From contig OMWE01000006.1 of the NCBI GenBank assembly GCA_900314685.1, forward strand, positions 1-64,000: a stretch of DNA of 64,000 bases, read 5' to 3'. The position numbers were made by a program, and so were the translations under genes. The DNA comes from an uncultured Actinomycetes bacterium (lineage in GTDB: Bacteria > Actinomycetota > Coriobacteriia > Coriobacteriales > Atopobiaceae). The notes below the pieces were generated by a model. That model was not told where the DNA came from. It saw only the letters and a list, made by a program, of their open reading frames with translations, and searched no databases. Positions 46,453-55,279 of this stretch are shown piece after piece (within the stretch, counting starts at the first letter, position 1; each line of letters begins with the position of its first letter).

Positions 46453-47898
46453 ATGGCCATCCTTGCAGCATACGCGGTACCGCATCCCCCGCTGATCATC
46501 CCCGGCGTCGGGCGCGGGCGGGAGCGCGGCATCCAGGCGACCATCGACGCCTACGAGGAGGTCGGGCGCCGCATCGCCGCGCTCGCCCCCGAGACGCTCG
46601 TGATCTCCACGCCGCACAGCGTGATGTACCTGGACTACAACCACATCTCCCCCGGTCGGCATGCCGAGGGCTCCTTTGCCGAGTTCGGCGACCCGCGCGA
46701 CCGCTACGAGGTCGATTACGACGTGGACTTCGTCCGCTCGCTCGAGGCGGCGGCTGGCGCCTACGGCCTGGCCGCAGGCACGATGGGCGAACGCGACCCG
46801 TCGCTCGACCACGCCACGATGATCCCGCTGCACTTTGTGCAGACGCATTGGGGCGAGGCGGGCACGGCGTCCGAGGGCCGGCCCTTCCCGCGCGTCGTGC
46901 GCATCGGCCTCTCGGGTCTCTCCCCCGCCGTCCACTACCAGCTGGGCATGGCCGTCCAGCGCACGGCCAGCGTGCTCGCGCGCCGCGTCGTCTACATCGC
47001 GTCGGGCGACCTCTCGCACAAGCTCGCGCAAGACGGACCGTACGGCTTCGCGCCTGAGGGGCCCGTCTTCGACGAGCGGATCGGCGAGATCTTCCGCACC
47101 GGCGACCTGCTCGGGCTGCTCACCATGGACCACAGCCTGGCGGAACGGGCGGCCGAGTGCGGCCTGCGCAGCTTCCAGATCATGGCCGGCGCGCTGGACC
47201 GCACGCCCGTGACCAGCGAACTCCTCTCCCTGGAGGGCCCCTTCGGCGTGGGGTACGGCGTGGGCTGCTTCACGCCGACCGGCCCTGAGGGCTCCGACTA
47301 CACCCGCGACTACCTCACGCGCTACGAGGAGTGGCACGCCGCCGACATGGCCGCGCGCAAGGCGGCGGAAGACCCGCTGGTCCGTCTCGCGCGCCGCAGT
47401 CTGGAGACCTACGTACGCACGGGCCTGCCGCTGCAGCTGCACGACCCCGACGAGGAGCTTGCGGCGATCCTCGCACAGATTCCCGACGGGCGCGCGGGCT
47501 GCTTTGTCTCGCTGAAGAAGGACGGCGAGCTCCGCGGCTGCATCGGCACCATCCTGCCCACCAGCCCCAGCCTGACCGACGAGATCGTTGGCAATGCGAT
47601 CAGCGCCGGCACGCGCGATCCGCGGTTTTCGCCCGTGACCGAGGACGAGCTGCCCGAGCTCGTGTACGACGTGGACGTGCTCACGACACCCGAGCCAATC
47701 GACGGGCCCGACCAGCTGGATGTCCGCCGCTACGGCGTGATCGTCTCGACCGAGGACGGGCGGCGCGGCCTGCTCCTGCCCGACCTCGACGGCGTCGACA
47801 CCGTGGACGAGCAGATCCACATCGCCACGCGCAAGGGCCACATCGGCCCCGACGAGGAGGTCTCGCTGCAGCGCTTCGAGGTCGTGCGGCATGTGTGA
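46453..47898 (+). CDS. AmmeMemoRadiSam system fused MEMO1-like / AMMECR1-like protein
   Basis: A 481-residue two-domain protein. Residues ~1-280 are a MEMO1-like domain, related to extradiol dioxygenases and binding metal with His residues: AYAVPHPPLIIPGVGRG, VISTPHSVMYLDY and VYIASGDLSHKLAQDGPYGF. Residues ~300-481 are an AMMECR1 domain: LARRSLETYVRTGLP, GCFVSLKKDGELRGCIGTI and the closing DEEVSLQRFEV. The two domains are separate proteins in many organisms. The start at 46453 follows GGAGG. The next gene is the system's radical SAM enzyme and overlaps it by 8 bp. This three-part system is widespread, including in archaea, and the reaction it performs has not been established to my knowledge. 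Confidence 0.92.
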   Translation: MAILAAYAVPHPPLIIPGVGRGRERGIQATIDAYEEVGRRIAALAPETLVISTPHSVMYLDYNHISPGRHAEGSFAEFGDPRDRYEVDYDVDFVRSLEAAAGAYGLAAGTMGERDPSLDHATMIPLHFVQTHWGEAGTASEGRPFPRVVRIGLSGLSPAVHYQLGMAVQRTASVLARRVVYIASGDLSHKLAQDGPYGFAPEGPVFDERIGEIFRTGDLLGLLTMDHSLAERAAECGLRSFQIMAGALDRTPVTSELLSLEGPFGVGYGVGCFTPTGPEGSDYTRDYLTRYEEWHAADMAARKAAEDPLVRLARRSLETYVRTGLPLQLHDPDEELAAILAQIPDGRAGCFVSLKKDGELRGCIGTILPTSPSLTDEIVGNAISAGTRDPRFSPVTEDELPELVYDVDVLTTPEPIDGPDQLDVRRYGVIVSTEDGRRGLLLPDLDGVDTVDEQIHIATRKGHIGPDEEVSLQRFEVVRHV

Positions 47899-48748
47899 GG
47901 CGGATGCCGGCACCATCGTCTGCCCCGTCTGTCCGCGGCACTGCCATCTGCGCGAAGGTGCTCTCGGCACCTGCCGTGCCCGCCGCTGCGTAGGCGGCAC
48001 GGTGGTCGACGACAACTACGGGCGTCTGACCTCGATTGCGATGGACCCGATAGAGAAGAAGCCCATCGCCGAGTGGCACCCCGGCGGCACCGTGCTGTCC
48101 GTCGGCAGCTACGGCTGCAACCTGCGCTGCCCCTTCTGCCAAAACTGGGAGATCTCGCAGGCGAGTGCGGAGGAGGTCCCCTGGCGCGAGGTCGGCCCCG
48201 AGGAGCTGGTCGCCCTCGCCGTGGAGGCTCGCCACCGCGACCCTCGCGTGCTGGGCATCGCCTACACGTACAACGAGCCGCTCGTGGGCTGGGAGTACGT
48301 ACGCGACACGGCCCGCCTCGCGCACGCAGCCAGCCTCGCCAACGTCCTCGTCTCCAACGGGTGCGCCTGCGAGCCGATCATCGACGAGCTCGCCCCGCTG
48401 ATCGACGCGGCCAACATCGACCTCAAGTCCTTCTCGCCCGATTTCTACCGGACGTGCGGCGGCGACCTCGAGCAGGTCAAGCAGACCATCGCCCGCCTCG
48501 CCGCCAAGCCGACCTGCCACCTGGAGGTCACCACGCTCGCCGTCACGGACGCCAACGACTCCGAGGCCGAGATGGATGCCATCGCCACCTGGCTCGCCGA
48601 CGTCGACCCCCAGATCGTGCTGCACGTCACGCGTTTCTTCCCCCGCTGGCGCATGCAGGACCGCGGCCCCACGCCCGTCGCCCGCGTCTACCGGCTGGCC
48701 GACGTCGCCCGCAGCCACCTGGCCCACGTCCACGTCGGCAACTGCTAA
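47891..48748 (+). CDS. AmmeMemoRadiSam system radical SAM enzyme
   Basis: A 285-residue radical SAM protein of the PflA-like AmmeMemoRadiSam family. The N-terminus has a Cys-rich motif VCPVCPRHCHLREGALGTCR, possibly a second metal site. The iron-sulfur signature is GSYGCNLRCPFCQNWEIS (CxxxCxxC), followed by the SAM-binding ITYTYNEP-like segment AYTYNEPLVGWEY and ANIDLKSFSPDFYRTC. It should cleave S-adenosylmethionine to start a radical reaction on a small molecule or a protein. The start overlaps the end of the MEMO1/AMMECR1 gene by 8 bp, so the two are translated together. No maturase or substrate gene is visible next to it. Confidence 0.93.
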   Translation: MCEADAGTIVCPVCPRHCHLREGALGTCRARRCVGGTVVDDNYGRLTSIAMDPIEKKPIAEWHPGGTVLSVGSYGCNLRCPFCQNWEISQASAEEVPWREVGPEELVALAVEARHRDPRVLGIAYTYNEPLVGWEYVRDTARLAHAASLANVLVSNGCACEPIIDELAPLIDAANIDLKSFSPDFYRTCGGDLEQVKQTIARLAAKPTCHLEVTTLAVTDANDSEAEMDAIATWLADVDPQIVLHVTRFFPRWRMQDRGPTPVARVYRLADVARSHLAHVHVGNC

Positions 48749-48762
48749 AGATAGTCGAGCTA

Positions 48763-49104
48763 TCAAATAAACCGCTCGACCTGATGCCCGCCATATACAA
48801 AGCGCGCAACGATTACCCGGCGCTCCACGTCGTCCACCCAATACAGCAGCAGGTAGTCACCGACGCAACCGAAGCGCACCTCGCGATCGGTGGGGTGTGT
48901 CGCGGGGTAGATACGATGGCGGTACGGCATACGCTCAAGCGAGCGCAGCGTTTCTTCGACCTGATCGACAAGGCGATTTGCCACCCGCGGCGCCCCGAGC
49001 CTGCCCGCTATGTAATCGCGCGCTTCGAGCAGGTCCTCCGCGGCAACAGGAAGCACACGCACCTCATAACCGCCACCTTGCGAGGTCTCCGGGGTATCTG
49101 CCAT
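48763..49104 (-). CDS. ParE/RelE-type toxin
   Basis: A 113-residue toxin of the RelE/ParE superfamily. Characteristic stretches are VRVLPVAAEDLLEARDYIAG at the start, RLVDQVEETLRSLERMPYRH in the helical hairpin and the beta-strands VGDYLLLYWVDDVERRVIVA. Family members either cut mRNA on the ribosome (RelE) or poison gyrase (ParE); the arrangement of residues here is closer to ParE. The gene follows the antitoxin in the same direction, with the antitoxin's stop overlapping this start by one base, as usual in such modules. It converges with the radical SAM gene 14 bp away. Confidence 0.9.
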   Translation of the reverse strand: MADTPETSQGGGYEVRVLPVAAEDLLEARDYIAGRLGAPRVANRLVDQVEETLRSLERMPYRHRIYPATHPTDREVRFGCVGDYLLLYWVDDVERRVIVARFVYGGHQVERFI

Positions 49105-49328
49105 TAGGCCACCGGTTCTTGCTTGCCGCGAAGAAGCGCCAGCGTCTCGTCTATGGAGTAGCTCTCCCCCGACAGCCGAGCTTGTTGCTCGGCTTCCAAT
49201 ATCGCGTCGGCGACCCTGGAGTCAAAGGCACGATCCTCGTAGGCCTCCATGCTCATCACCACCATGTCACCCACGCCATTGCGCGTGAGAAAAACAGGCT
49301 CGTTGGACTCGTGCATATCGCGCGACAC
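49104..49328 (-). CDS. Phd/YefM-type antitoxin (start uncertain, possibly further upstream)
   Basis: At least 74 residues of a Phd/YefM-family antitoxin: SRDMHESNEPVFLTRNGVGD, VVMSMEAYED, and a C-terminal toxin-binding tail. The coding frame plainly continues upstream of the first ATG (49328): the preceding codons read IRPVSDLRNRFAEV, the normal N-terminus of the family that holds the DNA-binding part. That stretch is open back to a TGA but contains no usual start codon except an internal GTG and CTG. An ATA at 49367 or a nearby ACG, behind GGGAGGGG, may serve as start, or the original start codon has been lost. A perfect 22-bp palindrome lies just upstream. Confidence 0.8.
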   Translation of the reverse strand: MSRDMHESNEPVFLTRNGVGDMVVMSMEAYEDRAFDSRVADAILEAEQQARLSGESYSIDETLALLRGKQEPVA

Positions 49329-49392
49329 CTCGGCGAACCGATTGCGCAGGTCCGAAACCGGCCGTATCCGTTCCGTAGCCCCTCCCGTCCGT

Positions 49393-49414
49393 TGCTCTCA
49401 TAATTATGAGAGCA
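49393..49414. promoter_or_regulatory. Perfect 22-bp palindrome, operator of the toxin-antitoxin module
   Basis: A fully symmetrical 22-bp sequence centred on CATAATTATG, about 25 bp upstream of the antitoxin coding region, with CATAAT on the minus strand able to act as a -10 box. Phd/YefM antitoxins repress their own operon through such sites. Confidence 0.75.
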
Positions 49415-49478
49415 GTGGTATCCCGGCAGTGCCTTCGGAGGTACGCCCAACACCTACCCCATTCAAGTGCCGCGTGGA

Positions 49479-49555
49479 GAAGCAGAACATCCACAAAGCA
49501 CTCCACGCCCATACCCATATAAAGAAGCAGAACATCCACAAAGCACTCCACGCCC
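49479..49555. repeat. 32-bp direct repeat, two copies with 45-bp period
   Basis: Identical 32-bp copies at 49479-49510 and 49524-49555, beginning GAAGCAGAACATCCACAAAG. They lie between the toxin-antitoxin module and a large palindromic region and are not part of a recognisable gene. Confidence 0.85.
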
Positions 49556-49570
49556 CACATAAGCATACGG

Positions 49571-49830
49571 ACCCGACAACAAGTACGTTGCCGTCCGCGA
49601 AAAATACGCCACCCCGCAACAAGTACGCTGCCCTGCAACAAGTACGCAGCCATAGACAACTAGTACGTAGGGGCTGACAAAGAATCCGCTGAAATGTGGG
49701 CTAGCGAGCAACAAAATCGGCCGTAGTTCACACTTCCGCGGTTTTGTTGTTCGGCTCTACGTATTTATTGTCAGCGACAACGTACTTGTTGCAGGGCGGC
49801 GTACTTGTTGCAGGGCGGCTACGTACTGGA
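49571..49830. repeat. Large imperfect palindrome built of CAACAAGTACG units
   Basis: Four forward copies of CAACAAGTACG or close variants (about 49577, 49618, 49636, 49656) face inverted copies CGTACTTGTTG (about 49781 and 49800). The centre has CAACAAAATCG (from 49709) opposite CGGTTTTGTTG (from 49739). The whole ~260 bp can fold as a long nested hairpin. All open frames across it are low-complexity by-products. I see nothing else in 49831-50129 except GC-rich sequence with short repeats (GACGGAGCATGCAG twice). Confidence 0.7.
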
Positions 49831-50129
49831 TGGCAGCGAATCGCGCTTGCCGCCCAGCGCCCGTTCGAACCCGCGGGATCCGACGGAAACGCATGGACGG
49901 AGCATGCAGGACGGAGCATGCAGGACGGGGCATGCAAAGAAAAGCGCTGCGCTGCCATCGCATGTACGCCGATGGCAGCGCAGCACATTGCGCCTACGAT
50001 CTCTACGCCTACGGCTCGTGCTCGCGCCTGCGACCCTCGTCAGACGCTTGTGTCAAATGCCCGCGTCAGACGCTCGCGTCAGGGGCTTGAGCTCATGGTC
50101 CGCGCGCGAGCCCACACTCCGGTGAGTCG

Positions 50130-52613
50130 CTAGTCGGTGTGCTTCTTCTTGCGCAGGTACACGCCGACGCATACGGCCGCGACGCCGACCAGGCCGACGC
50201 CCACGACGGGGACGGCGCTGAACTCGTCACCCGTCTGGGGCATGAGGCGTCCGCCCGTCTTCCTCGCGGTCGCCGCCTTGCCGGATGAGGGCGTCTTGCC
50301 CGAGGAGATCGAGTCATCCTTGGCGGATGCCGGGGACTTCTTGACCGTCACGGTCACCTGGTCGGAGTCGGTGTGGAGACCGTCCTCGTCGGTCACGCGC
50401 ACCATATAGGTGCGGGTACCCACCTGCGAGATATCGGGCGTGTACTCGGTAGTGGTGCCCAGCGGGACCATGTTGGTGGCGCCCTCGTCGGCGAAGGCCA
50501 TGGTCGCGAAGATGCTGCCGGTGGCCGTCGGGGTCGGCGCGGAGGCGGAGTCGTCCGTGACCAGCTCGTACCACTGGTAGGTCAGCTTGGCATCGTCGCC
50601 GTCGGGGTCGGTTGCCTCGACGGTCAGGGGCAGAGCCGTGTCGCCCAGGGTGTAGGTGGCAGACTCGGGCTGCAGGGTGATCACAGGCGCCACGGGGTCG
50701 ACGACCGTGACGGTCACAGGGTCGGAATCGGTGGTAAGGCCGGCGCCGTTGGTCACGCGCACCAGGTAGGTGTGAGTGCCCGCCTCGTCGGTGCCAGGCG
50801 TGAAGGAGTCACCGGTGCCCACGGAGGTCAGGGTGCCGTCGGCCGCCTTCTCGAACCACTCGTAGGTGAGCGCGTCGTCGCTGCCCTCGACGCCGTCCTT
50901 CTCGGTGGCCTCGACGGTCAGGGGCTGGGCCTCTTCGCCCGTTTTGTAGGTGGCGTCGGCGGGAGCCGTCGTGATCTCGGGGGCGATGAGCGCCGTGGAG
51001 TAGGCCAGCGGGGTCGCGAGGTCGCCGTCGAAGCCGAGGTCGCTGGGTGTGAAGGGCTCGGACTGGTCGCCCTGGAGGTATTCGCGCAGCTCGGTGCGGA
51101 GCTGGTCGGCCTTCTTGTACACCTCGTGCGAGACCGCGTCGAAGGCCTTGTTGGCCAGCTCGGTACGGTCGGCCTCGGGCGTCGACTGCATGAGACCGTC
51201 CACCGTGGCCTGCTGGGCGTTGACCTGCTCCTGCAGGGCCTTGAGGTAGGCCGCCACACCGTCGCCGCAGGTGGAGCGGTTGTTGTAGGCGAGCGTGTTG
51301 ATGTCCATGAAGACATAGCCCATGATGTCGTCGTCGGAGTCGGTCATGGCCTGAGTCACGCCCTTTGAGCCGCGGCCGCCAGCGTGGGCCTCGCTGACCT
51401 CGTCGTAGTCGTCGTAGATGTCGTCGGGCACCTCGGTCAGCAGCGCCGAGTAAGAAGGCACGTACACGTTGAACTCGGTGCAGGAGAGGGCCTCCCACTG
51501 GATGGTGGCGATGTCGGCGCTCATGCCCTTGCGGGTCTGGAAGAGGTGCGACTCGACGCCGCGGTTGTTGCCGATGGAGTAGAGGGCGGTGTTGGCGTTG
51601 GCGTCGAAAGCCGTGCCCTCGCCGCGGGCAGCCAGCGCGCGCTGCACGTCGTAGAGGGAGTAGTCGCTGCGGCCCGGCGTGAAGAAGAGCTGGCGCGCGT
51701 CGGCGGCGACCTGGGTCACTTGGCCGGAGTCGTTGGTCGTATAGTCGCCCTCGCCCAGCGCGGCGCCCAGGTAGGCGCGGCCCTGCGCATAGCGGGTGTT
51801 CTGTCCGGTGCCGGAGTTATCCTCACCGTAGGAGGCGGCCACGTTGAAGGTGCCGTCGTCGTAGTAGACGGCCGTGCCGGCGTCGATGGCGGTCTGCTCC
51901 ATATTGGCGGAGTGCAGGCACACGCTGGTATCGTCCAGGTCGACCTTGAACTGCAGGTTGCCCATATTGGGATTCACGGACGCCACGTCGTCCGGCATCT
52001 TGATGGCGCACCACTGGTGGCCGGAGAGCTGCATAAAGACCCACACCTCGTTCGGGTCGCCGATGAGGATCTGGTTGTGCTCGCCGGTACCCACGTCGTC
52101 CATGATGGAACCGACGATCTGCACGCCTTCGCGCGCCGTCGCGGCCTCGCCCAGGATCACGTCGGTCAGGTTGTACTCGCCCAGGCCGGCGTCGGTGCCG
52201 GGGTCGGTGGAGTCAATCGCGTCGTTGGCCGCAGTCGTCAGCGTGGCCGAGCAGGTCACACCCTTCTCGTTGATACCCGCCTCGGAGTAGGGCGGGAAAC
52301 CCATCTCCCACTCGGACTCGGCGTCGCGGACGTAGGTGTAGCGGTAGGTGTGGCCCACGGTACGGCTGAAGTCGCTCTCGCCCGAGATGTAGGTGCGGCC
52401 GTCGGTGGCCTCCTGCACGCCGAAGCTCTTCACGTAGCGCGGGCCGTAATCCTCCTCGCGGCCGTAGATGGCCTCGCCGTTCGCCGTGAGGCTCGAGCCC
52501 ACGTACACCTGGGTGCACGCCAGCGCCAGCCCCGGGGTGGAGAGGACCAGGGACGCTGTCGTTGCCATGGCGACGACCAGCTTTGCGACCTCCCCCGACT
52601 TCTTTCCAAACAT
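50130..52613 (-). CDS. Cell-wall-anchored C69 family dipeptidase with Ig-like repeats
   Basis: An 827-residue surface protein. A signal peptide (MFGKKSGEVAKLVVAMATTA and onwards) ends before Cys33 in LALACTQVYVGSSLTANGEA, which is the N-terminal nucleophile of C69 (PepD-type) dipeptidases. Family motifs YGREEDYGPRYVKSFGVQEA, GINEKGVTCSAT and LGEAATAREGVQIVGSIMDD follow. Residues ~560-755 contain two Ig-like repeats (ITTAPADATYKTGEEAQPLT and ITLQPESATYTLGDTALPLT). A Ser/Lys linker leads to a sorting signal LMPQTG (790-795), a hydrophobic stretch and RKKKHTD, a variant of LPxTG. The enzyme should trim dipeptides at the cell surface. The start at 52613 follows GGGAGG. Confidence 0.92.
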   Translation of the reverse strand: MFGKKSGEVAKLVVAMATTASLVLSTPGLALACTQVYVGSSLTANGEAIYGREEDYGPRYVKSFGVQEATDGRTYISGESDFSRTVGHTYRYTYVRDAESEWEMGFPPYSEAGINEKGVTCSATLTTAANDAIDSTDPGTDAGLGEYNLTDVILGEAATAREGVQIVGSIMDDVGTGEHNQILIGDPNEVWVFMQLSGHQWCAIKMPDDVASVNPNMGNLQFKVDLDDTSVCLHSANMEQTAIDAGTAVYYDDGTFNVAASYGEDNSGTGQNTRYAQGRAYLGAALGEGDYTTNDSGQVTQVAADARQLFFTPGRSDYSLYDVQRALAARGEGTAFDANANTALYSIGNNRGVESHLFQTRKGMSADIATIQWEALSCTEFNVYVPSYSALLTEVPDDIYDDYDEVSEAHAGGRGSKGVTQAMTDSDDDIMGYVFMDINTLAYNNRSTCGDGVAAYLKALQEQVNAQQATVDGLMQSTPEADRTELANKAFDAVSHEVYKKADQLRTELREYLQGDQSEPFTPSDLGFDGDLATPLAYSTALIAPEITTAPADATYKTGEEAQPLTVEATEKDGVEGSDDALTYEWFEKAADGTLTSVGTGDSFTPGTDEAGTHTYLVRVTNGAGLTTDSDPVTVTVVDPVAPVITLQPESATYTLGDTALPLTVEATDPDGDDAKLTYQWYELVTDDSASAPTPTATGSIFATMAFADEGATNMVPLGTTTEYTPDISQVGTRTYMVRVTDEDGLHTDSDQVTVTVKKSPASAKDDSISSGKTPSSGKAATARKTGGRLMPQTGDEFSAVPVVGVGLVGVAAVCVGVYLRKKKHTD

Positions 52614-52897
52614 GCCGCCTCCCGTCCTTGGGGCCCTTTCGGGACCATGCTTTGCTGGACACCCTCGCGTCGCGCGAGCAACTGCCGCCACCGCTCGGAC
52701 GGCCCGTCGCGCTCCGCCGCGGCCTCCGCGTGCGACGGCGTTCAGGGTATTTTCAGCATTGCATTACATGGTCGGTCGTTCTTGTTTCCATTGTGTTTTC
52801 TTATGGCAACATACAGTTTTCTGCATAAGAAAAGATTGCGGCGATTCCACATGCGGACACCTGCCGCCCAGCTGGGCATCCTCGGACATTTCCCATT

Positions 52898-53097
52898 ACC
52901 CTCTTGCGCGCGGTTTCGAGCAAATCTTCGGAAAATGGCGGGCAAGAGGGCAACCGCCAAAATACACACTACCCTCCCACCCGCTATTTTCCGCGGACCT
53001 GCAGAAAACCATGCCTGAGAGGGCAATCGCCCACAAGCGCTTCACCCTCCAACACGGGGTTCTACGCAAATTTGCAGAAAACAGCGGGTAAGAGGGC
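52898..53097. repeat. Array of three 73-bp palindromic repeat units
   Basis: Three diverged units with an exact 73-bp period: ACCCTC at 52898, 52971 and 53044, and GAGGGCAA at 52946, 53019 and 53092. Each unit is an imperfect hairpin (ACCCTC...GAGGG) with a shared inner block TTGCAGAAAAC. Related units with an ~83-bp period occur at 61621-61845. They fill much of the 740-bp gap between the C69 gene and pgi. The remaining part (52620-52890) is AT-rich and probably holds the C69 promoter. Confidence 0.7.
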
Positions 53098-53192
53098 AAT
53101 GCGGCGATAGCTGTTCAGCTATGACAATGCGCCATGGGGCGACGCGGGCAGCGATGAGCAGCAAATCACAGATTTACGACGATTGCCAAGAA

Positions 53193-53220
53193 GAAGGGCG
53201 GCCCCGGAGGACCGCCCTTC
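53193..53220 (-). terminator. Probable terminator of pgi
   Basis: GAAGGGCGG (53193-53201) pairs with CCGCCCTTC (53212-53220), with CC/GG inside. On the minus strand it is followed by TTCTTGG, a modest T-rich tail, about 130 bp after the pgi stop. Confidence 0.6.
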
Positions 53221-53351
53221 TGGTGCTTATGGATTTTTGCGTGCGGTTGGCACCACCCGCATGCTGCCAGACCAGCCGCATGCTGCCAGATGACGTCGAG
53301 CGCGCTGCCTGGTGACACCGAGCGACGCGCGTCGTCCGACCGCGGGGCGCC

Positions 53352-55043
53352 CTACTCGCGGTGCGCGCGGTAGTACGCGATGAGCGCCTGGGTGGAGGCG
53401 TCCTGCTTCTCGAGCGCCGCGTCGTCGTGGAAGGCGGGCGTGATCTGCTTGGCCAGCTGTTTGCCCAGCTCGACGCCCCACTGGTCATAGGAGTCCAGAC
53501 CCCAGACCGTGCCCTCGACGAAGGTGATGTGCTCGTAGAGCGCGATCAGCTCGCCCAGTGCGTGCGGCGTGAGCGCCTCGCCGAAGATCGAGGTCGTCGG
53601 GCGGTTGCCGGTGAAGACACGCGCGGGCACCATCCACTCGGCCGTGCCCTCGGCGCGGACCTCGTCGGCCGTCTTGCCAAAGGCCAGTGCCTTGGTCTGC
53701 GCCAGGAAGTTGCCCAGGAAGAGCTCGTGGATGTCCTGGTCGCCGTCCTTGGTGGGGTTGGGCGTATTGACAAAGGCGATGAAGTCGGCCGGAATCATCT
53801 GCGTGCCCTGGTGGATCAGCTGGTAGAAGGCGTGCTGGCCGTTGGTGCCGGCCTCGCCCCAGAAGATCTCGCCCGTCTCGGTGGTCACGGGGGTGCCGTC
53901 CCAGCGCGTGGACTTGCCGTTGGACTCCATCGTCAGCTGCTGCAGGTACGCGGGGAAGCGGTGCAGGTACTGGTCGTAGGGCAGCACGGCGTGGCTCTTG
54001 GCCTTGAAGAAGTTCACGTACCAGACGTTGATCAGGCCCATGAGGGCGACGACGTTCTCCTCCAGCGGGGTCTCGGCGAAGTACACGTCCAGGTCGTGGA
54101 AGCCGGCCAGGAACTCCTCGAAGACCTCCTTGCCGTAGGCAAGGATGATGGAGAGGCCCACGGCGGCGTCCACGGAGTAGCGGCCGCCGACCCAGCTCCA
54201 GAAGCCAAAGGCGTTCTCGGGGTCGATGCCGAATTCAGCGACCTTCTCGTGGTTGGTGGAGACGGCGACGAAGTGGTGCAGGATGGCGGCGGCGTCATGC
54301 TCGGCGGAGCCGTCGATGGCGCCCTGCTCGCGCAGGGTCGCAAGCAGCCAGGTCTTGACCTCGCGCGCGTTGGTCAGGGTCTCGAGCGTCGTGAACGTCT
54401 TGGACACGATGACGACCAGCGTGGTCTCGGGGTCCAGGCCCTTGAGCTTCTCTGCCGCGTCGTTGGGGTCGATGTTGGAGATGTAGCGGACGTCGACCGC
54501 GCGCGGGTAGGACTTGAGCGCCTCGTACACCATGACCGGGCCCAGGTCGGAGCCGCCGATGCCGATGGAGACGACGGTCTCGATGGCCTTGCCCGTCACG
54601 CCCTTCCACTCGCCGGAGCGCACGCGGTCGGCGAAGGCGTACATGCGGTCGAGCACCTCGTGGACATCCTTGACGGTGTCCTGGCCGTCCACGACAAACT
54701 TGCCCTCGTCGGACACCGGGCGGCGCAGCGCGGTGTGGAGCACGGCGCGGTCCTCGGTGGTGTTGATGTGCACGCCGGCGTACATGGCGTCGCGGCGGGA
54801 CTCGACGCCCACGGCGCGGCCCAGGTCGGCCAGGAGCTTGACCGTCTCGTCGGTCACGAGGTTCTTGGAGAGGTCGAAATGCAGGTCGGAGGTGTCGAAG
54901 GAGAGCTTCTTCACGCGGTCGGGGTCCTCGGCGAACCACTGCTTGAGGCTGATGCCATCCGCCTGCAGCTGGTCGTAGTGCGCCTGGAGGGCCTTCCACT
55001 CGGGGGTCTGGGTCGCGTCAATCGGTGCGGGAATTGCTGCCAT
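53352..55043 (-). CDS. pgi: Glucose-6-phosphate isomerase
   Basis: A 563-residue phosphoglucose isomerase, interconverting glucose 6-phosphate and fructose 6-phosphate in glycolysis. Clear signatures are [20 protein letters not shown] (sugar-phosphate binding), [34 protein letters not shown], the catalytic-Glu region [20 protein letters not shown] and [17 protein letters not shown] with the conserved Lys. The length matches the long (eukaryote- and proteobacteria-like) form rather than the short ~450-residue form of Firmicutes. The start at 55043 follows AGAAGGAG; the open frame upstream has no such site. It stands alone. Its product joins the sugars from the PTS and GH genes of this window to glycolysis. 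Confidence 0.97.
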   Translation of the reverse strand: MAAIPAPIDATQTPEWKALQAHYDQLQADGISLKQWFAEDPDRVKKLSFDTSDLHFDLSKNLVTDETVKLLADLGRAVGVESRRDAMYAGVHINTTEDRAVLHTALRRPVSDEGKFVVDGQDTVKDVHEVLDRMYAFADRVRSGEWKGVTGKAIETVVSIGIGGSDLGPVMVYEALKSYPRAVDVRYISNIDPNDAAEKLKGLDPETTLVVIVSKTFTTLETLTNAREVKTWLLATLREQGAIDGSAEHDAAAILHHFVAVSTNHEKVAEFGIDPENAFGFWSWVGGRYSVDAAVGLSIILAYGKEVFEEFLAGFHDLDVYFAETPLEENVVALMGLINVWYVNFFKAKSHAVLPYDQYLHRFPAYLQQLTMESNGKSTRWDGTPVTTETGEIFWGEAGTNGQHAFYQLIHQGTQMIPADFIAFVNTPNPTKDGDQDIHELFLGNFLAQTKALAFGKTADEVRAEGTAEWMVPARVFTGNRPTTSIFGEALTPHALGELIALYEHITFVEGTVWGLDSYDQWGVELGKQLAKQITPAFHDDAALEKQDASTQALIAYYRAHRE

Positions 55044-55206
55044 AGCTGCTCCTTCTGTCCACCGCGGGTCCGTACCTGCGGTCATACCCTGACACAGTCG
55101 TAAATAGCGTACCACCACGGCGGGCGCATCACGTGTAAATGCTCGGTCACGGTACGTATGGCAAGACGAACGGGCCTCTTGGCAGCCAGGCGGCGGACTG
55201 CCGGAC

Positions 55207-55276
55207 AGGAAGACAAACGGTCCGCAGGCAGGAAGACAAACGGTCCGCAGGCAGGAAGACAAACGGACCGGCAGGC
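55207..55276. repeat. Three 23-bp tandem repeats
   Basis: AGGAAGACAAACGG plus TCCGCAGGC repeated at 55207, 55230 and (variant) 55253, ending just before the stop codon of the histidine kinase gene. Similar GGAAGAC-AACGG motifs are scattered through other gaps (e.g. near 33220 and 63230). Confidence 0.85.
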
Positions 55277-55279
55277 GCT

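Noticed and set aside
45430-48015. Long minus-strand frame (861 codons) across DedA, SRP RNA and the MEMO1/AMMECR1 gene
   Set aside because: It crosses a structural RNA and opposes a strongly supported gene; no motif and low-complexity Arg/Gly/Val composition.
49404-50133. Several overlapping small frames downstream of the antitoxin
   Set aside because: All cross palindromic and direct repeats, have Cys/Ser/Arg-rich compositions and no ribosome-binding site; judged non-coding.
52898-53097. Possible CRISPR array because of three regularly spaced repeats
   Set aside because: Units are 73 bp, diverged along the whole length and palindromic; there are no short identical repeats with unique spacers and no cas genes.
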